Shown here: in pieces, positions 16,630 to 24,712 of the stretch
Numbering within the stretch: position 1 is the first letter of the stretch
How the letters are laid out: every line of letters starts with the position of its first letter
From: Flavobacterium amniphilum
GTDB lineage: Bacteria; Bacteroidota; Bacteroidia; Flavobacteriales; Flavobacteriaceae
Reading direction: 5' to 3'
DNA length: 64,000 nucleotides
NCBI RefSeq assembly: GCF_023634845.1
Contig: NZ_JAMLJL010000006.1
Span: 1 to 64,000 of the forward strand
Program-made: the position numbers and the translations under genes
Notes under the pieces: generated by a model
What the model was told of the DNA's origin: nothing
The model's database searches: none
Seen by the model: the letters and a program-made list of their open reading frames with translations, nothing else

Positions 16630-17052
16630 ATGAAAAAGATTTTATTCTTATTACTACTATTACCATTAATGTCAATGAATATTAAAGATGATAAATCAAA
16701 ATTTGTCGGAAAATGGGTTGGTGAAGATAAAGGTGAAATAGGCTATTTCAGTTTTGACGGTGAGGGTTATGCTTCTTTTGAGATGCAGGGTCAAATTGTT
16801 GGAGGTAAAGAGTTTGCTTTTGAAGGCCATAGAGGACAAATGACCTATGAAGTAAATCAGCGCCCGGGTACAAAATTATATTGGGTAGATTTAATATTTA
16901 CCAATTTGGAAAATGGAAAAAAAAGAAAATTTTTATGCTTGGCAAATTTTATAGATAACAACAAAATGCGATTTGCTATTAATTTTGAAGGCTCAAAAAG
17001 GCCAGCCAAATTTGATACTGAAAATTCAATTGTTCTCAAAAGGCAAAAATAA
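16630..17052 (+). CDS. Secreted lipocalin-like protein
   Basis: The 140-residue product has a signal peptide (LLLLLPLMSMNIK). The mature part begins FVGKWVGEDKGEIGYFSF and continues as alternating strands to KFLCLANFIDNNKMRFAINF, as in lipocalin-like domains of Bacteroidetes that have the G-x-W start. Function is unknown; ligand or lipid binding in the periplasm is a guess. Transcribed alone from the promoter at 16528-16557. Confidence 0.6.
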   Translation: MKKILFLLLLLPLMSMNIKDDKSKFVGKWVGEDKGEIGYFSFDGEGYASFEMQGQIVGGKEFAFEGHRGQMTYEVNQRPGTKLYWVDLIFTNLENGKKRKFLCLANFIDNNKMRFAINFEGSKRPAKFDTENSIVLKRQK

Positions 17053-17177
17053 AACGGGGTTTTCCAAAGAGTAATAATTAACAGATTGTGTAACAAAAAA
17101 TATACAATTGCTGTTACAGCATGAACAAAAGATTCTAAAGACAACTGAATTATTTTGTAAATTAGTCAGAAAAAATC

Positions 17178-17627
17178 ATGGCTGATAATACTGTTTCCTT
17201 ACACAGAGTATTCACGGCATCACCCGAAAAAGTGTACCGTGCCTTTTTAGATCCCGTTGCCATTGCATCCTGGCTTCCTCCGTATGGTTTTTTATGTGTG
17301 GTTCATACCATGGAACCCAAAACCGGCGGCAGTTTTAAAATGTCTTTTATTAATTTCAGTACCGGAAACAGCCATTCATTTGGCGGTAACTATATTGAAT
17401 TAAAGCCCAATGAGTTCATTCAGTATACCGATACGTTTGATGATCCAAACCTTCCCGGTGAAATGACGACTTCGGTATGGTTAAAGAAAGTGTTATGCGG
17501 TACCGAGATCAAAATAGTGCAGGAAAACATCCCTTCTGTTATTCCTGCGGAAATGTGCTATCTTGGCTGGCAGGAATCGTTGGAGAAACTGAAAAAGCTG
17601 GTTGAACCTGAAATTCCGGATGCTTAA
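17178..17627 (+). CDS. SRPBCC / AHSA1-like protein
   Basis: The 149-residue product has the START-like (Bet v 1/AHA1) fold pattern: LHRVFTASPEKVYRAFLDPVAIASWLPP, then EPKTGGSFKMSF, GNYIELKPNEFIQYTDTF, SVWLKKVLCGTEIKIVQEN and a C-terminal helix ending GWQESLEKLKKLVEPE. The family includes small-molecule binding proteins and co-chaperone-like proteins in the cytoplasm. The ligand is unknown. The next gene starts 5 bp downstream, so they are likely co-transcribed. Confidence 0.85.
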   Translation: MADNTVSLHRVFTASPEKVYRAFLDPVAIASWLPPYGFLCVVHTMEPKTGGSFKMSFINFSTGNSHSFGGNYIELKPNEFIQYTDTFDDPNLPGEMTTSVWLKKVLCGTEIKIVQENIPSVIPAEMCYLGWQESLEKLKKLVEPEIPDA

Positions 17628-17632
17628 AATCA

Positions 17633-18232
17633 ATGACCAATACACATCTCCAGGTATCTGACTTATCCGACAACGAAAATAAGCTTAGTTTTAAAAAGGT
17701 TTTCATATCCAAAAGTTCACTGTTGGATTATAGAAACAATCTTTTGTATGAAGTTTCCAAAAATGGGGAAATCATTGCAACAATTGAAATCAATTCCACA
17801 TTAACGGCGACCATACATTATAATTCTGAAACCTATTATATAAAGCCATTGACAAAGTTCTTCAGGGTGAAGAAACTTGAACTGTTTTCGGCAGAAAACT
17901 TTAAGATAGGTGAAATTGATTACTGGCGATGGGCTTGGAACAAATCAAAGATTACATTATTCGGAACAGATGAAAATGAAACCTGGGAGTATGATAAAAA
18001 CAGTCCTTCCTTTTTCAGCAGCAGGAAGAATATGTATTCAACCTTTTTAAGAAAGAACAACGACACCATTTCATACACTATTGAATCCGGAAAATTCTTT
18101 GGAAACAATACCAAAAATAATTGCTTACGGGAAATAAACGGAACTATAGCATTTACAGGATCCTGTAACCTGATCATGCTATTAGGAGTTTATCTTAATG
18201 AATTGCTTATTTTTGAGGAAGCAGAAAAGTAA
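17633..18232 (+). CDS. Hypothetical protein, possible LURP-one-like barrel
   Basis: The 199-residue product has no signal peptide. It has regular strands with a repeated pattern of short hydrophobic strands separated by turns (NKLSFKKVFISKSSLLDY, EVSKNGEIIATIEI, ATIHYNSETYYIKPL) and a final hydrophobic helix (CNLIMLLGVYLNELLIF). The layout resembles the tubby/LURP-one barrel plus buried C-terminal helix, but this is only a structural impression. It lies 5 bp after the SRPBCC gene and 27 bp before a GNAT gene, so the three probably form an operon. Confidence 0.45.
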   Translation: MTNTHLQVSDLSDNENKLSFKKVFISKSSLLDYRNNLLYEVSKNGEIIATIEINSTLTATIHYNSETYYIKPLTKFFRVKKLELFSAENFKIGEIDYWRWAWNKSKITLFGTDENETWEYDKNSPSFFSSRKNMYSTFLRKNNDTISYTIESGKFFGNNTKNNCLREINGTIAFTGSCNLIMLLGVYLNELLIFEEAEK

Positions 18233-18259
18233 ACCGAAAGCACTGCCAATGTTAAAAAG

Positions 18260-18949
18260 ATGGACATTGAAAAATTAGACAATCCAACCTGGTATTCTTT
18301 GAGTGAGACCCACAAAGAATATGCTATAGTTGATAACAATATGAAATTTTACTTGCCGGAGTATTGTCCGTTTGGAGGTTTTATTCATCCGGAGAATACC
18401 GAAATGCCAATTAACCGGTATTCATTATTAACGGACAATTTCTATATTGTTGGGGACAAACCTGAATTTACTGATGTTGTTGTAAACTTAAAAAAAGAAT
18501 TGGTTTGCCATCAGATGGTACTGGACCAGCCCATTGCAATTCCCATTACGGAAACCATCACAAAACTTGTAACCCTGGAACACCGGTATGACTTATACCA
18601 TCTCGTGAATTTAGTCCAACCCGGTTACTTCAGACGCTTTACTTCTGATCTTGGAGATTATTTCGGTATTTATCAAAATGGCATTCTGGTTGCGGTGAGC
18701 GGTGAGCGGATGAAGATGGACAGCTACACGGAAGTCAGTGCCGTTGTGACACATCCCGAACATACCGGTAAAGGTTATGCCAAACAACTTGTTGCCCACA
18801 CGGCAAACAAAATTTTCGGTGAAGGTAAGATCCCTTATCTACATGTTGCCGAAACCAATACCGGTGCCATACAGCTTTATGAGAAATTAGGCTTTTGGAC
18901 CAGACGTAAAATCAGTTTTTGGAATTTTGTGACTGATGACGGGAACTAA
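18260..18949 (+). CDS. GNAT family N-acetyltransferase (FR47-like)
   Basis: The 229-residue product has its acetyl-CoA site in the C-terminal third: EVSAVVTHPEHTGKGYAKQL (motif A, G-x-G-x-A) and AETNTGAIQLYEKLGF (motif B), as in FR47-like acetyltransferases. The N-terminal ~120 residues are substrate-specific and not recognised. The enzyme transfers acetyl groups from acetyl-CoA to an amine on a small molecule or protein. It is the last gene before the 21-bp tandem array. Confidence 0.85.
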   Translation: MDIEKLDNPTWYSLSETHKEYAIVDNNMKFYLPEYCPFGGFIHPENTEMPINRYSLLTDNFYIVGDKPEFTDVVVNLKKELVCHQMVLDQPIAIPITETITKLVTLEHRYDLYHLVNLVQPGYFRRFTSDLGDYFGIYQNGILVAVSGERMKMDSYTEVSAVVTHPEHTGKGYAKQLVAHTANKIFGEGKIPYLHVAETNTGAIQLYEKLGFWTRRKISFWNFVTDDGN

Positions 18950-18998
18950 ATCTGTAAAAAAACATTGTTACTTAAGATAAATCCTCCTGTACAACAAA

Positions 18999-19418
18999 CA
19001 AAGTAGTTTCCACAAGAGACAAAGTCGTTTCCATAACAAATAAAATCGTTTCCACAAGAGACAAAATCGTTCCCACAAGAGACAAAGTCGTTTCCACAAG
19101 AGACAAAGTCGTTCACACAAGAGACAAAATCACTTACACATAAAACAAAATCACTCACCCATAAAACAAAGTCCATTACTCATAAAACTAAATCACTTAC
19201 ACATAAAACAAAGTCCCTTACTCATAAAACAAAATCACTTACACATAAAACAAAGTCCCTTACTCATAAAACAAAATCACCTACACATAAAACAAAGTCC
19301 CTTACTCATAAAACAAAATCCCTTACACATAAAACAAAGTCCCTTACTCATAAAACAAAATCCCTTACACATAAAACAAAGTCTTCAATTCATAGAACCA
19401 AATCTGTTACACACGGAA
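18999..19418. repeat. 21-bp tandem repeat array, 20 units
   Basis: Twenty contiguous 21-bp units without a spacer. Units 1-6 have the core CAAAGTCGTTTCCACAAG. Units 7-18 alternate between AAAATCACTTACACAT and AAAGTCCCTTACTCAT, giving a 42-bp higher-order period; units 19-20 are degenerate. The 21-bp period equals two turns of B-DNA, so the A-tracts fall on one face. Because 21 is a multiple of 3, reading frames stay open across parts of it, but there is no credible gene. It lies between a GNAT gene and the promoter at 19462. Confidence 0.95.
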
Positions 19419-19461
19419 CAAAAAGCTTGTTGGCAGGATGTTTATTGCTTTTGGATTTCAG

Positions 19462-19469
19462 TATATTTG
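19462..19469 (+). promoter_or_regulatory. Predicted -7 promoter box downstream of the array
   Basis: TATATTTG matches TAnnTTTG and begins 43 bp after the last repeat unit. The start codon at 19529 is 59 bp downstream. The array would therefore sit at about -50 to -470 relative to transcription start. Confidence 0.6.
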
Positions 19470-19528
19470 TGAGTAATGACAGATAAACTATCTGCGCTAT
19501 ATCCAAATCCTTATAATTATCCTGTAGT

Positions 19529-20032
19529 ATGAGAGAAGCACTGAAAAAAGAAATGCTGTATCTTTTGATTTTGATGGCAATCTCATTGCTACTTTTCCAT
19601 TATATGTTTGACTTGGGTAATATTAAAACCGAAAACAAATCGGTTTTTAATGTTCACGATACTTACTTCGTCATTTTCAAGTTGGAACTGCTTATTGTAT
19701 TTATTTTAATGTTCTTATATCTGATTTATTCGGTCAGAGTATTAATTCAGAAATTCAAAAACCGTGTAACCGTTGGGATATTTTCAATCATCAGTGTATT
19801 CTTAATTCTTATATTCCCTACTCTTTTAGCCTTTACAAAGTCATTATCAGTTGAACCGGGTATTACAATTTATCCTCCACTTTCGGTACCTCCACAAGAA
19901 AAAGTTGAAGTAATGGAAAATATATTCAACACTATTTACCCTGTTTTATATTGTATTTATGCTTTTATTACAGTTTTTGGTTTATTTGGAATCTACAAAT
20001 TGGGAAAACATTCAAGGAAACAAGATACCTGA
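19529..20032 (+). CDS. Membrane protein with COX1-like HDTYFVI motif
   Basis: The 167-residue product has four hydrophobic segments (residues ~9-27, ~50-72, ~80-104 and ~138-158). Between the first two is FNVHDTYFVIFKLELL, which resembles the HDTYFVVAHFH stretch of helix X of haem-copper oxidase subunit I, but the second His set is absent and the protein is far shorter than subunit I (~500). It cannot be a functional oxidase. The family is otherwise unknown. It is transcribed from the promoter next to the 21-bp array. Confidence 0.55.
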   Translation: MREALKKEMLYLLILMAISLLLFHYMFDLGNIKTENKSVFNVHDTYFVIFKLELLIVFILMFLYLIYSVRVLIQKFKNRVTVGIFSIISVFLILIFPTLLAFTKSLSVEPGITIYPPLSVPPQEKVEVMENIFNTIYPVLYCIYAFITVFGLFGIYKLGKHSRKQDT

Positions 20033-20110
20033 AATCTGACCATTCAACCAGAAAAGACTATCTTTATTTGAGACAAATCAGTCTGCACAAACAGTTTTAA
20101 AATAAGAACC

Positions 20111-20563
20111 ATGGAAAAAAGCAAGTTATTAAGGATGGACAATATGGGGATAGCCGTTGAATCCCTTGATACTGCCATTGCCTTTTTTGAAGAACTGGGC
20201 ATGACCTTACAAGGCCGTGCCATGGTTGAAGGCGAATGGGCCGGCCGCATCACCGGACTGCATGACCAATGTGTTGAAATTGCCATGATGGTTACCCCGG
20301 ACGGAAACAGCCGCCTTGAGATTTGCAGATTCATCAAACCTGAAATAGTGGCCGATCACCGCAATGCACCCGTAAATGCTTTAGGGTATTTACGGACGAT
20401 GTTTGCCGTTTCCGATATAGATGAAACACTTGGCAGGCTTTACAAACACGGTGCGCAGCTTGTGGGTGAAGTGGTACAGTATGAAAACGCGTACAGGCTT
20501 TGCTATCTTCGTGGTCCGGAGGGAATTTTGATTGGGCTGGCGGAACCGTTAGAAAGTAAATAA
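20111..20563 (+). CDS. VOC superfamily (glyoxalase-like) protein
   Basis: The 150-residue product follows the two-module VOC pattern: MDNMGIAVESLDTAIAFFEE..LGM at the start, a LEICRF strand in the middle, FAVSDIDETLGRLYKHGAQL, and LCYLRGPEGILIGLAEPL at the end. The usual metal ligands are His/Glu at the strand ends; the final Glu is visible in GLAEPL, but the first His is replaced (N-M-G-I-A), so metal binding may be altered. Substrate is unknown. It is a single gene. Confidence 0.85.
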   Translation: MEKSKLLRMDNMGIAVESLDTAIAFFEELGMTLQGRAMVEGEWAGRITGLHDQCVEIAMMVTPDGNSRLEICRFIKPEIVADHRNAPVNALGYLRTMFAVSDIDETLGRLYKHGAQLVGEVVQYENAYRLCYLRGPEGILIGLAEPLESK

Positions 20564-20627
20564 AGAGACAAAATGTAGGGAATGAAAACATATTATTTCA
20601 TATCAACAAGCTGTAAAAAAGAAAACC

Positions 20628-21236
20628 ATGACAATGCAATTCCAGGATACATTACTGTACAATGACGTTGTTTACGATACAGACGCCGAACTGCTTGAAC
20701 CGTTTCTTGATGAAAAAGGAATCCGGTCAGAACACAGTGGTTCTTTTTCGGCTAATTGGCGGGGTTATGTTGCCCATTTTGAGATCAAAGATTTTGAGAT
20801 TCATCTTACCAATCACAGAAACAGTGATTTCTTTGAAAAAGTCATCAGGGAATTAGGCACTACAAAACTGATCTATCTTAACCGGCTTGTTATCTTGTAT
20901 AGCAATCTTATCGGCCATAACGGTTGGATTCAAAGTTATAATACCTATGAAAACTATCAGGTTTTAGAAATCAGAAATGGCAATTTAACCGATTTTAAGA
21001 TTTTGGACCATACTGAATTTACCGACTTCAAAAAGAGTCAGTTTCTTAAATTCATTGAGACTGATGATTATCAAAAGACCAAACTTAAACGAATGGAACA
21101 AATAGATACCGAAAATTCTATTTTACGGGAACAAAAAGGCAAAGGCCCAGGCTGGCACAAATACAAATTCAGGGAAAATGAATTTCTTGAAGAAACGGAA
21201 GAGTATATTTTAAGCAAGACGAAAAGATTTTATTAA
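20628..21236 (+). CDS. Hypothetical cytoplasmic protein
   Basis: The 202-residue product has no signal peptide; the start may be Met1 or Met3 (MTMQF). Middle strands (WRGYVAHFEIKDFEIHLTN, TTKLIYLNRLVILYSN) precede a basic and acidic helical tail with a KGKGPGWHKYKFR loop. The family is not recognised. It follows the VOC gene by 64 bp and precedes a lipoprotein gene by 43 bp. Confidence 0.5.
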   Translation: MTMQFQDTLLYNDVVYDTDAELLEPFLDEKGIRSEHSGSFSANWRGYVAHFEIKDFEIHLTNHRNSDFFEKVIRELGTTKLIYLNRLVILYSNLIGHNGWIQSYNTYENYQVLEIRNGNLTDFKILDHTEFTDFKKSQFLKFIETDDYQKTKLKRMEQIDTENSILREQKGKGPGWHKYKFRENEFLEETEEYILSKTKRFY

Positions 21237-21279
21237 CCAACTAATGGTATTTCCATATTATTCCGGCCAAATCCATAAA

Positions 21280-21954
21280 ATGAAAAACCTATTTTCCCTA
21301 TTAGCCACCTTACTCCTTGCTTCCTGTGAGCATAAATATGAAGATACTGCAAAGCAACAGGAATTGTTCAAAGCTTTTGAAAAAGAGCCGTTGGACACCT
21401 TAATTTGTGATTTCAAAGTTAACACCGGAAGCCAGGACTTATATATCCTGCAAGGCAAACTGACTTTATCTTCAAACGTTGAACAGCAACTTTCGGATCC
21501 TTCGACAAGTGACATTAAGATTTGCGGTAAATTCCCAAAAGATATGACAGATGTCACAAGTTTGAATTTTAATCCGGACCATGTTTTTAAAATCATAGGC
21601 AGGACAATTTCGGCAGAAACAGATGGCCCTTCCGTTAAAGTTCCTTTATTTTATGTGAGTGAATGGGACAAATTTAAATTCGACTATGACAAATGGGTAA
21701 AGAAAGGCGATTTAGGTTCTTATCCTTACCGGAAGAACATGGTTGATGACATTCTTGAGCATCTAAAATTCAAAGGAGAGTCTTTGGCAAACATCGAAAG
21801 TATTTTAGGGAAACCCGACTTTTACGATGCTTCTAAAATCAGTTACACCATTGAAACAGATTACGGTAGTGATATCGACCCAACTGAAACAACTGCCTTG
21901 GTTATTGAATTTAACAAGGATAATGTGGTAACGCGGGTTAAAAAAGAAGAATAG
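21280..21954 (+). CDS. Lipoprotein
   Basis: The start is placed at the ATG at 21280 because it yields a standard lipoprotein signal (MKNLFSLLATLLLASC, Cys16); an upstream start would put 12 extra residues ahead of it. The mature 209 residues are polar, with a beta-rich middle and a C-terminal part (SLANIESILGKPDFYD, then TALVIEFNKDNVVTRV) that resembles the BamE/SmpA-like fold: 'helix - GKP - strands with V.EF..D.V'. Most such proteins are outer-membrane lipoproteins. The assignment of the last ~70 residues is tentative. Confidence 0.55.
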   Translation: MKNLFSLLATLLLASCEHKYEDTAKQQELFKAFEKEPLDTLICDFKVNTGSQDLYILQGKLTLSSNVEQQLSDPSTSDIKICGKFPKDMTDVTSLNFNPDHVFKIIGRTISAETDGPSVKVPLFYVSEWDKFKFDYDKWVKKGDLGSYPYRKNMVDDILEHLKFKGESLANIESILGKPDFYDASKISYTIETDYGSDIDPTETTALVIEFNKDNVVTRVKKEE

Positions 21955-22001
21955 AAGAAAAAAGTAAATAACTGAATTAACACCAACATCAAAAAACAAC
22001 C

Positions 22002-22691
22002 ATGCGAATCTTACTCACATTACTCCTACTCACTACTTTACTTAACTGTTCCGGGAAACAAAAAGAAGATGCCGTTTCAACTCCCAAAACCATAAAGCAC
22101 GATGACATCACAGCTATTGATGCTGAGTTCCCGTTGCGGTTAGACCGGGTAAACCTTCAGGATAATAAGCATACATTTCACCTGAATGATGGCATCGTTT
22201 CCAAGATTGATGAAACGATCAGGAAAAACGCTGAAGAAACCGGCCTTCATGACAATCCGGAAACTTACAGAAAAACGTATATCAACACAATACAGTTACA
22301 GGGTAAATCACACACGGTTTTTGTCGTTTTACTAAAGAGCTATCCGATAGGAGAAGAAGTCGGGGCCAAAGTTTTATTCTACGATAATCAAAAGAAAGAA
22401 TTCGCAGACAAGGATTTCGAATTGAAACTGTTTGCTTTGTACAGCTATGACAATGGAAAATTAAAGCCTACGGATTTAAAAACTGGCTTGCAAATTACAT
22501 ATCCTGAAATTGATATTACCGACTTCAACAAAGACGGGATTCAGGATTTTAAATTTAAAAGACTTTACCATAACGGTACATTCAATGCGCTACACACAAC
22601 AATCCTGGCGATTAAGAATAAAACGATTGATACTTTGTATTTTTGCGAAAAGGGATTTGGTGAACTGGCAGAAAAGAGAAACTGTTTGTGA
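22002..22691 (+). CDS. Lipoprotein
   Basis: The 229-residue product has a lipobox (LLTTLLNC, Cys16) and a polar linker. A beta-rich region follows, and DITDFNKDGIQDFKFKRLY near residue 170 looks like a single FG-GAP/EF-hand-type calcium loop. The family is not recognised. It starts 47 bp after the previous lipoprotein gene and probably shares its transcript. Confidence 0.55.
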   Translation: MRILLTLLLLTTLLNCSGKQKEDAVSTPKTIKHDDITAIDAEFPLRLDRVNLQDNKHTFHLNDGIVSKIDETIRKNAEETGLHDNPETYRKTYINTIQLQGKSHTVFVVLLKSYPIGEEVGAKVLFYDNQKKEFADKDFELKLFALYSYDNGKLKPTDLKTGLQITYPEIDITDFNKDGIQDFKFKRLYHNGTFNALHTTILAIKNKTIDTLYFCEKGFGELAEKRNCL

Positions 22692-22725
22692 AAGGTTTTA
22701 AACAATTCCATAATAATTTAAAAAA

Positions 22726-23133
22726 ATGCCCATAGGTTTAGATTCTTCGATATTCTTAATTGTTTGCTGGTTTGCATTGGATTGCCTATTTCCATTACGC
22801 TATTTTTTAATACTTTGTTGCGGCGAAGATCTAAGACCACATGTTTTATGGTTTGATGAATATTACAATGAAAAATATTTCAAAAGAGATACAGTGCTGA
22901 GAATATCCAAAAACACTGGATTATTATTTGTCATGGGAACATCGGGTGCTACTAATCTTCCGCGGACAATTGCCGAAAATGTACTCGCAAAAAACGGAAT
23001 GGTGGTAGAAGTAAACATCGAAGAGAGTTATTTCAGTCAGTTACTCCAAAACAAAAAGAATGGCATCATCATTAGACAGGAAACGAGTCCGTTCCTTACC
23101 GAACTCAAAAACCAATTAGAAAACTGTTGGTAA
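22726..23133 (+). CDS. Truncated sirtuin (Sir2) fragment with hydrophobic N-terminus
   Basis: Residues ~33-105 match the C-terminal half of Sir2 deacylases: CGEDLRPHVLWFDEYYNE (zinc-proximal C-G then LRPHVVWFGE), LLFVMGTSGATNLPRTIAE (GTS for NAD ribose) and VVEVNIEES (the vxxIN strand). The N-terminal half, with the GAGxS, GIPDFR and catalytic HG motifs, is missing. It is replaced by ~30 hydrophobic residues (IFLIVCWFALDCLFPLRYFL). The 135-residue product is about half of a normal sirtuin (~230) and should be catalytically dead. It may be a decayed cassette or a fusion. The match is read by eye. Confidence 0.65.
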   Translation: MPIGLDSSIFLIVCWFALDCLFPLRYFLILCCGEDLRPHVLWFDEYYNEKYFKRDTVLRISKNTGLLFVMGTSGATNLPRTIAENVLAKNGMVVEVNIEESYFSQLLQNKKNGIIIRQETSPFLTELKNQLENCW

Positions 23134-23155
23134 CATTTAATTGTTGTTTTTAAAT

Positions 23156-23608
23156 ATGACAGAAAAAAGAAAAATCATCAAATCAATCATTTTCATTGTC
23201 TTTATGTCAATCTTCCAGCCGTTTTTTGACGTGATTTTACTGTTCGAATATGGAGGCTCTGCAAAATGCCTCGACAATTTTATTATTGAAGATACTTTTT
23301 ATATTTCCTTATTATATATTGCCACACCATTACTGATGTTGTATTTGCTATTTCGGATTTTAAAATGGAATTCAATAGTGCATTACGCCTTAATCGGGCT
23401 TCTTTTTGTTGTACTCTCATTTAATTTGATAACCTTACCGTTATTCCTTGACAGAATAGTAGCCTGGACAACATATGCAGAAAATGAAATACTTGAAGGA
23501 GCTCTAGTTGCCAGTGTACCAACTTTGCTGATCCAGTTTTTTGTGATAACTAAAATGATGTATAAGATTAATCGCAAAGAAATAGCCGAGATAAAAAGCA
23601 GTAATTGA
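23156..23608 (+). CDS. Four-helix membrane protein
   Basis: The ATG at 23156 (MTEKRKIIKS) is preferred over an upstream TTG. The 150-residue product has a basic N-terminus and four hydrophobic segments (residues ~8-27, ~48-64, ~76-96 and ~116-136). It contains acidic loop residues but no recognisable family motif. It starts 22 bp after the sirtuin fragment ends and is followed after 12 bp by another small gene, so it is part of an operon of small unknowns. Confidence 0.5.
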   Translation: MTEKRKIIKSIIFIVFMSIFQPFFDVILLFEYGGSAKCLDNFIIEDTFYISLLYIATPLLMLYLLFRILKWNSIVHYALIGLLFVVLSFNLITLPLFLDRIVAWTTYAENEILEGALVASVPTLLIQFFVITKMMYKINRKEIAEIKSSN

Positions 23609-23620
23609 AATTAAAAAACA

Positions 23621-23968
23621 ATGTTTAAAAAGATTAAAAGCATGAAAACCCTCGGCGAATTTGAAATACACGATACATTTCCCATTAATACAAAACCTAT
23701 TATAACAGGAAGACTTATATCCGGCGGACCGATATCGAATAAAAAAGACATTCTTTTGAAAGATATCTATATTACGTTTAGCTACAATGATACAATTATA
23801 ACTGCGAAAATAATCGAATTGACTAGTCCGTTCATGCGGTTACATATGGATATTATCATTGAAGTTGGAGACAATATTGCCTTGGTTCTTGAAACCAACA
23901 ATGAAACTGAGGCTTTAGGTAATGTCACATTTTCACCCGTAATAGTAGGTACAATCATTCATCGGTAA
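23621..23968 (+). CDS. Stand-alone EF-Tu domain II-like beta-barrel
   Basis: The 115-residue product follows the pattern of EF-Tu/translation-factor domain II: FEIHDTFPINTKPIITGRL (compare the vxDvFxIxGrGtVVTGRI strand), ISGGPI (rGxl), ITAKIIEL (vxgIE), and EVGDNIALVLETNNETE (GDnvGlxLrg). There is no GTPase domain. Such a barrel can bind nucleic acids or proteins, but its role as a single domain is unknown. The start could be Met1 or Met8 (MKTLGEFEI). It is in a run of small unknown genes. Confidence 0.5.
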   Translation: MFKKIKSMKTLGEFEIHDTFPINTKPIITGRLISGGPISNKKDILLKDIYITFSYNDTIITAKIIELTSPFMRLHMDIIIEVGDNIALVLETNNETEALGNVTFSPVIVGTIIHR

Positions 23969-23983
23969 AACTGAATTCAGGTT

Positions 23984-24295
23984 ATGATTCCAAAAAAGAA
24001 AAAAGGATTCCGGAAAATTATTGTTGGAAACACCGAATACAACTGGAGATTTTCAGGTATTGTTGAAATCAGGCCAAAACAAAATGTATCCAACAAACTG
24101 GAAATAGACATGGGACATTTTGATCCTTGGTTATATGTAAATGATCTGGAAAACAAACCCGATGATTTTGAACCCAAAACTGTTACGCCCGGCTTTGTAA
24201 AAAAATGCATTGAAGCAGCGATAAGCTCAGGTTGGGATATCGGGACGAAGAATACACATCTGAAATTAAGCTATAAAAAAGGTGAATTTTTATAA
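23984..24295 (+). CDS. Hypothetical cytoplasmic protein
   Basis: The 103-residue product begins with a lysine-rich stretch, then RKIIVGNTEYNWRFSGIVEIR. It has a strongly conserved-looking VTPGFVKKCIEAAISSGWD helix near the end, which is common in small Bacteroidetes proteins of unknown function (strand-rich start, then VTPxFV helix and LxYxxGxF end). No function can be given. It is 15 bp after the previous gene. Confidence 0.55.
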   Translation: MIPKKKKGFRKIIVGNTEYNWRFSGIVEIRPKQNVSNKLEIDMGHFDPWLYVNDLENKPDDFEPKTVTPGFVKKCIEAAISSGWDIGTKNTHLKLSYKKGEFL

Positions 24296-24319
24296 CCAAT
24301 TGAAAAACAATTAGATTAA

Positions 24320-24700
24320 ATGGATATCGATATTACACTTTACATTATTTTTGGTATCCCACTATTTATAGTTGGTTTTCAAATTGAAAAACTAAACCAA
24401 AAGAAAATATTTCCTATCTGGTTGTCAATTGCTGTATTGATCCTCCTTTTAGGAATTGCCATTGAAAACAATTCAAATAATGAAATGCGAAGTATCAGTT
24501 ATTATGGATCACAAATGCTTTTGGTATTTCTGATTATCCAACGTATAACTAGAAACATATACTTCAAAATTTTTAAAAGGGAACCGGAATTCGGAAGGTC
24601 ACCAAAACATAAAATCGACAATATTTATACTTTGCTAATTGCAATTGGAACAATGCTACTGCCTTTTCTTTTAGATGCTTATATTTTTCATAAATTCTAA
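24320..24700 (+). CDS. Four-helix membrane protein
   Basis: The 126-residue product has hydrophobic segments at ~3-22 (DITLYIIFGIPLFIVGF), ~33-48, ~60-78 and ~103-122. A short basic loop is between the third and fourth. The family is not recognised. It starts 24 bp after the previous stop and ends 12 bp before a hydrolase gene, so it should be co-transcribed with both. Confidence 0.5.
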   Translation: MDIDITLYIIFGIPLFIVGFQIEKLNQKKIFPIWLSIAVLILLLGIAIENNSNNEMRSISYYGSQMLLVFLIIQRITRNIYFKIFKREPEFGRSPKHKIDNIYTLLIAIGTMLLPFLLDAYIFHKF

Positions 24701-24712
24701 ATCAAAAACGAA

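Noticed and set aside
18946..19176. Open frame on the - strand across the first tandem array, with a repeated D-F-V-S-C-G-N heptad
   Set aside because: A 21-bp repeat keeps any frame open; there is no plausible start context or promoter and the frame covers only part of the array.
18999..19418. Tandem array considered as a CRISPR
   Set aside because: Units are contiguous with no unique spacers, and no cas genes are present.
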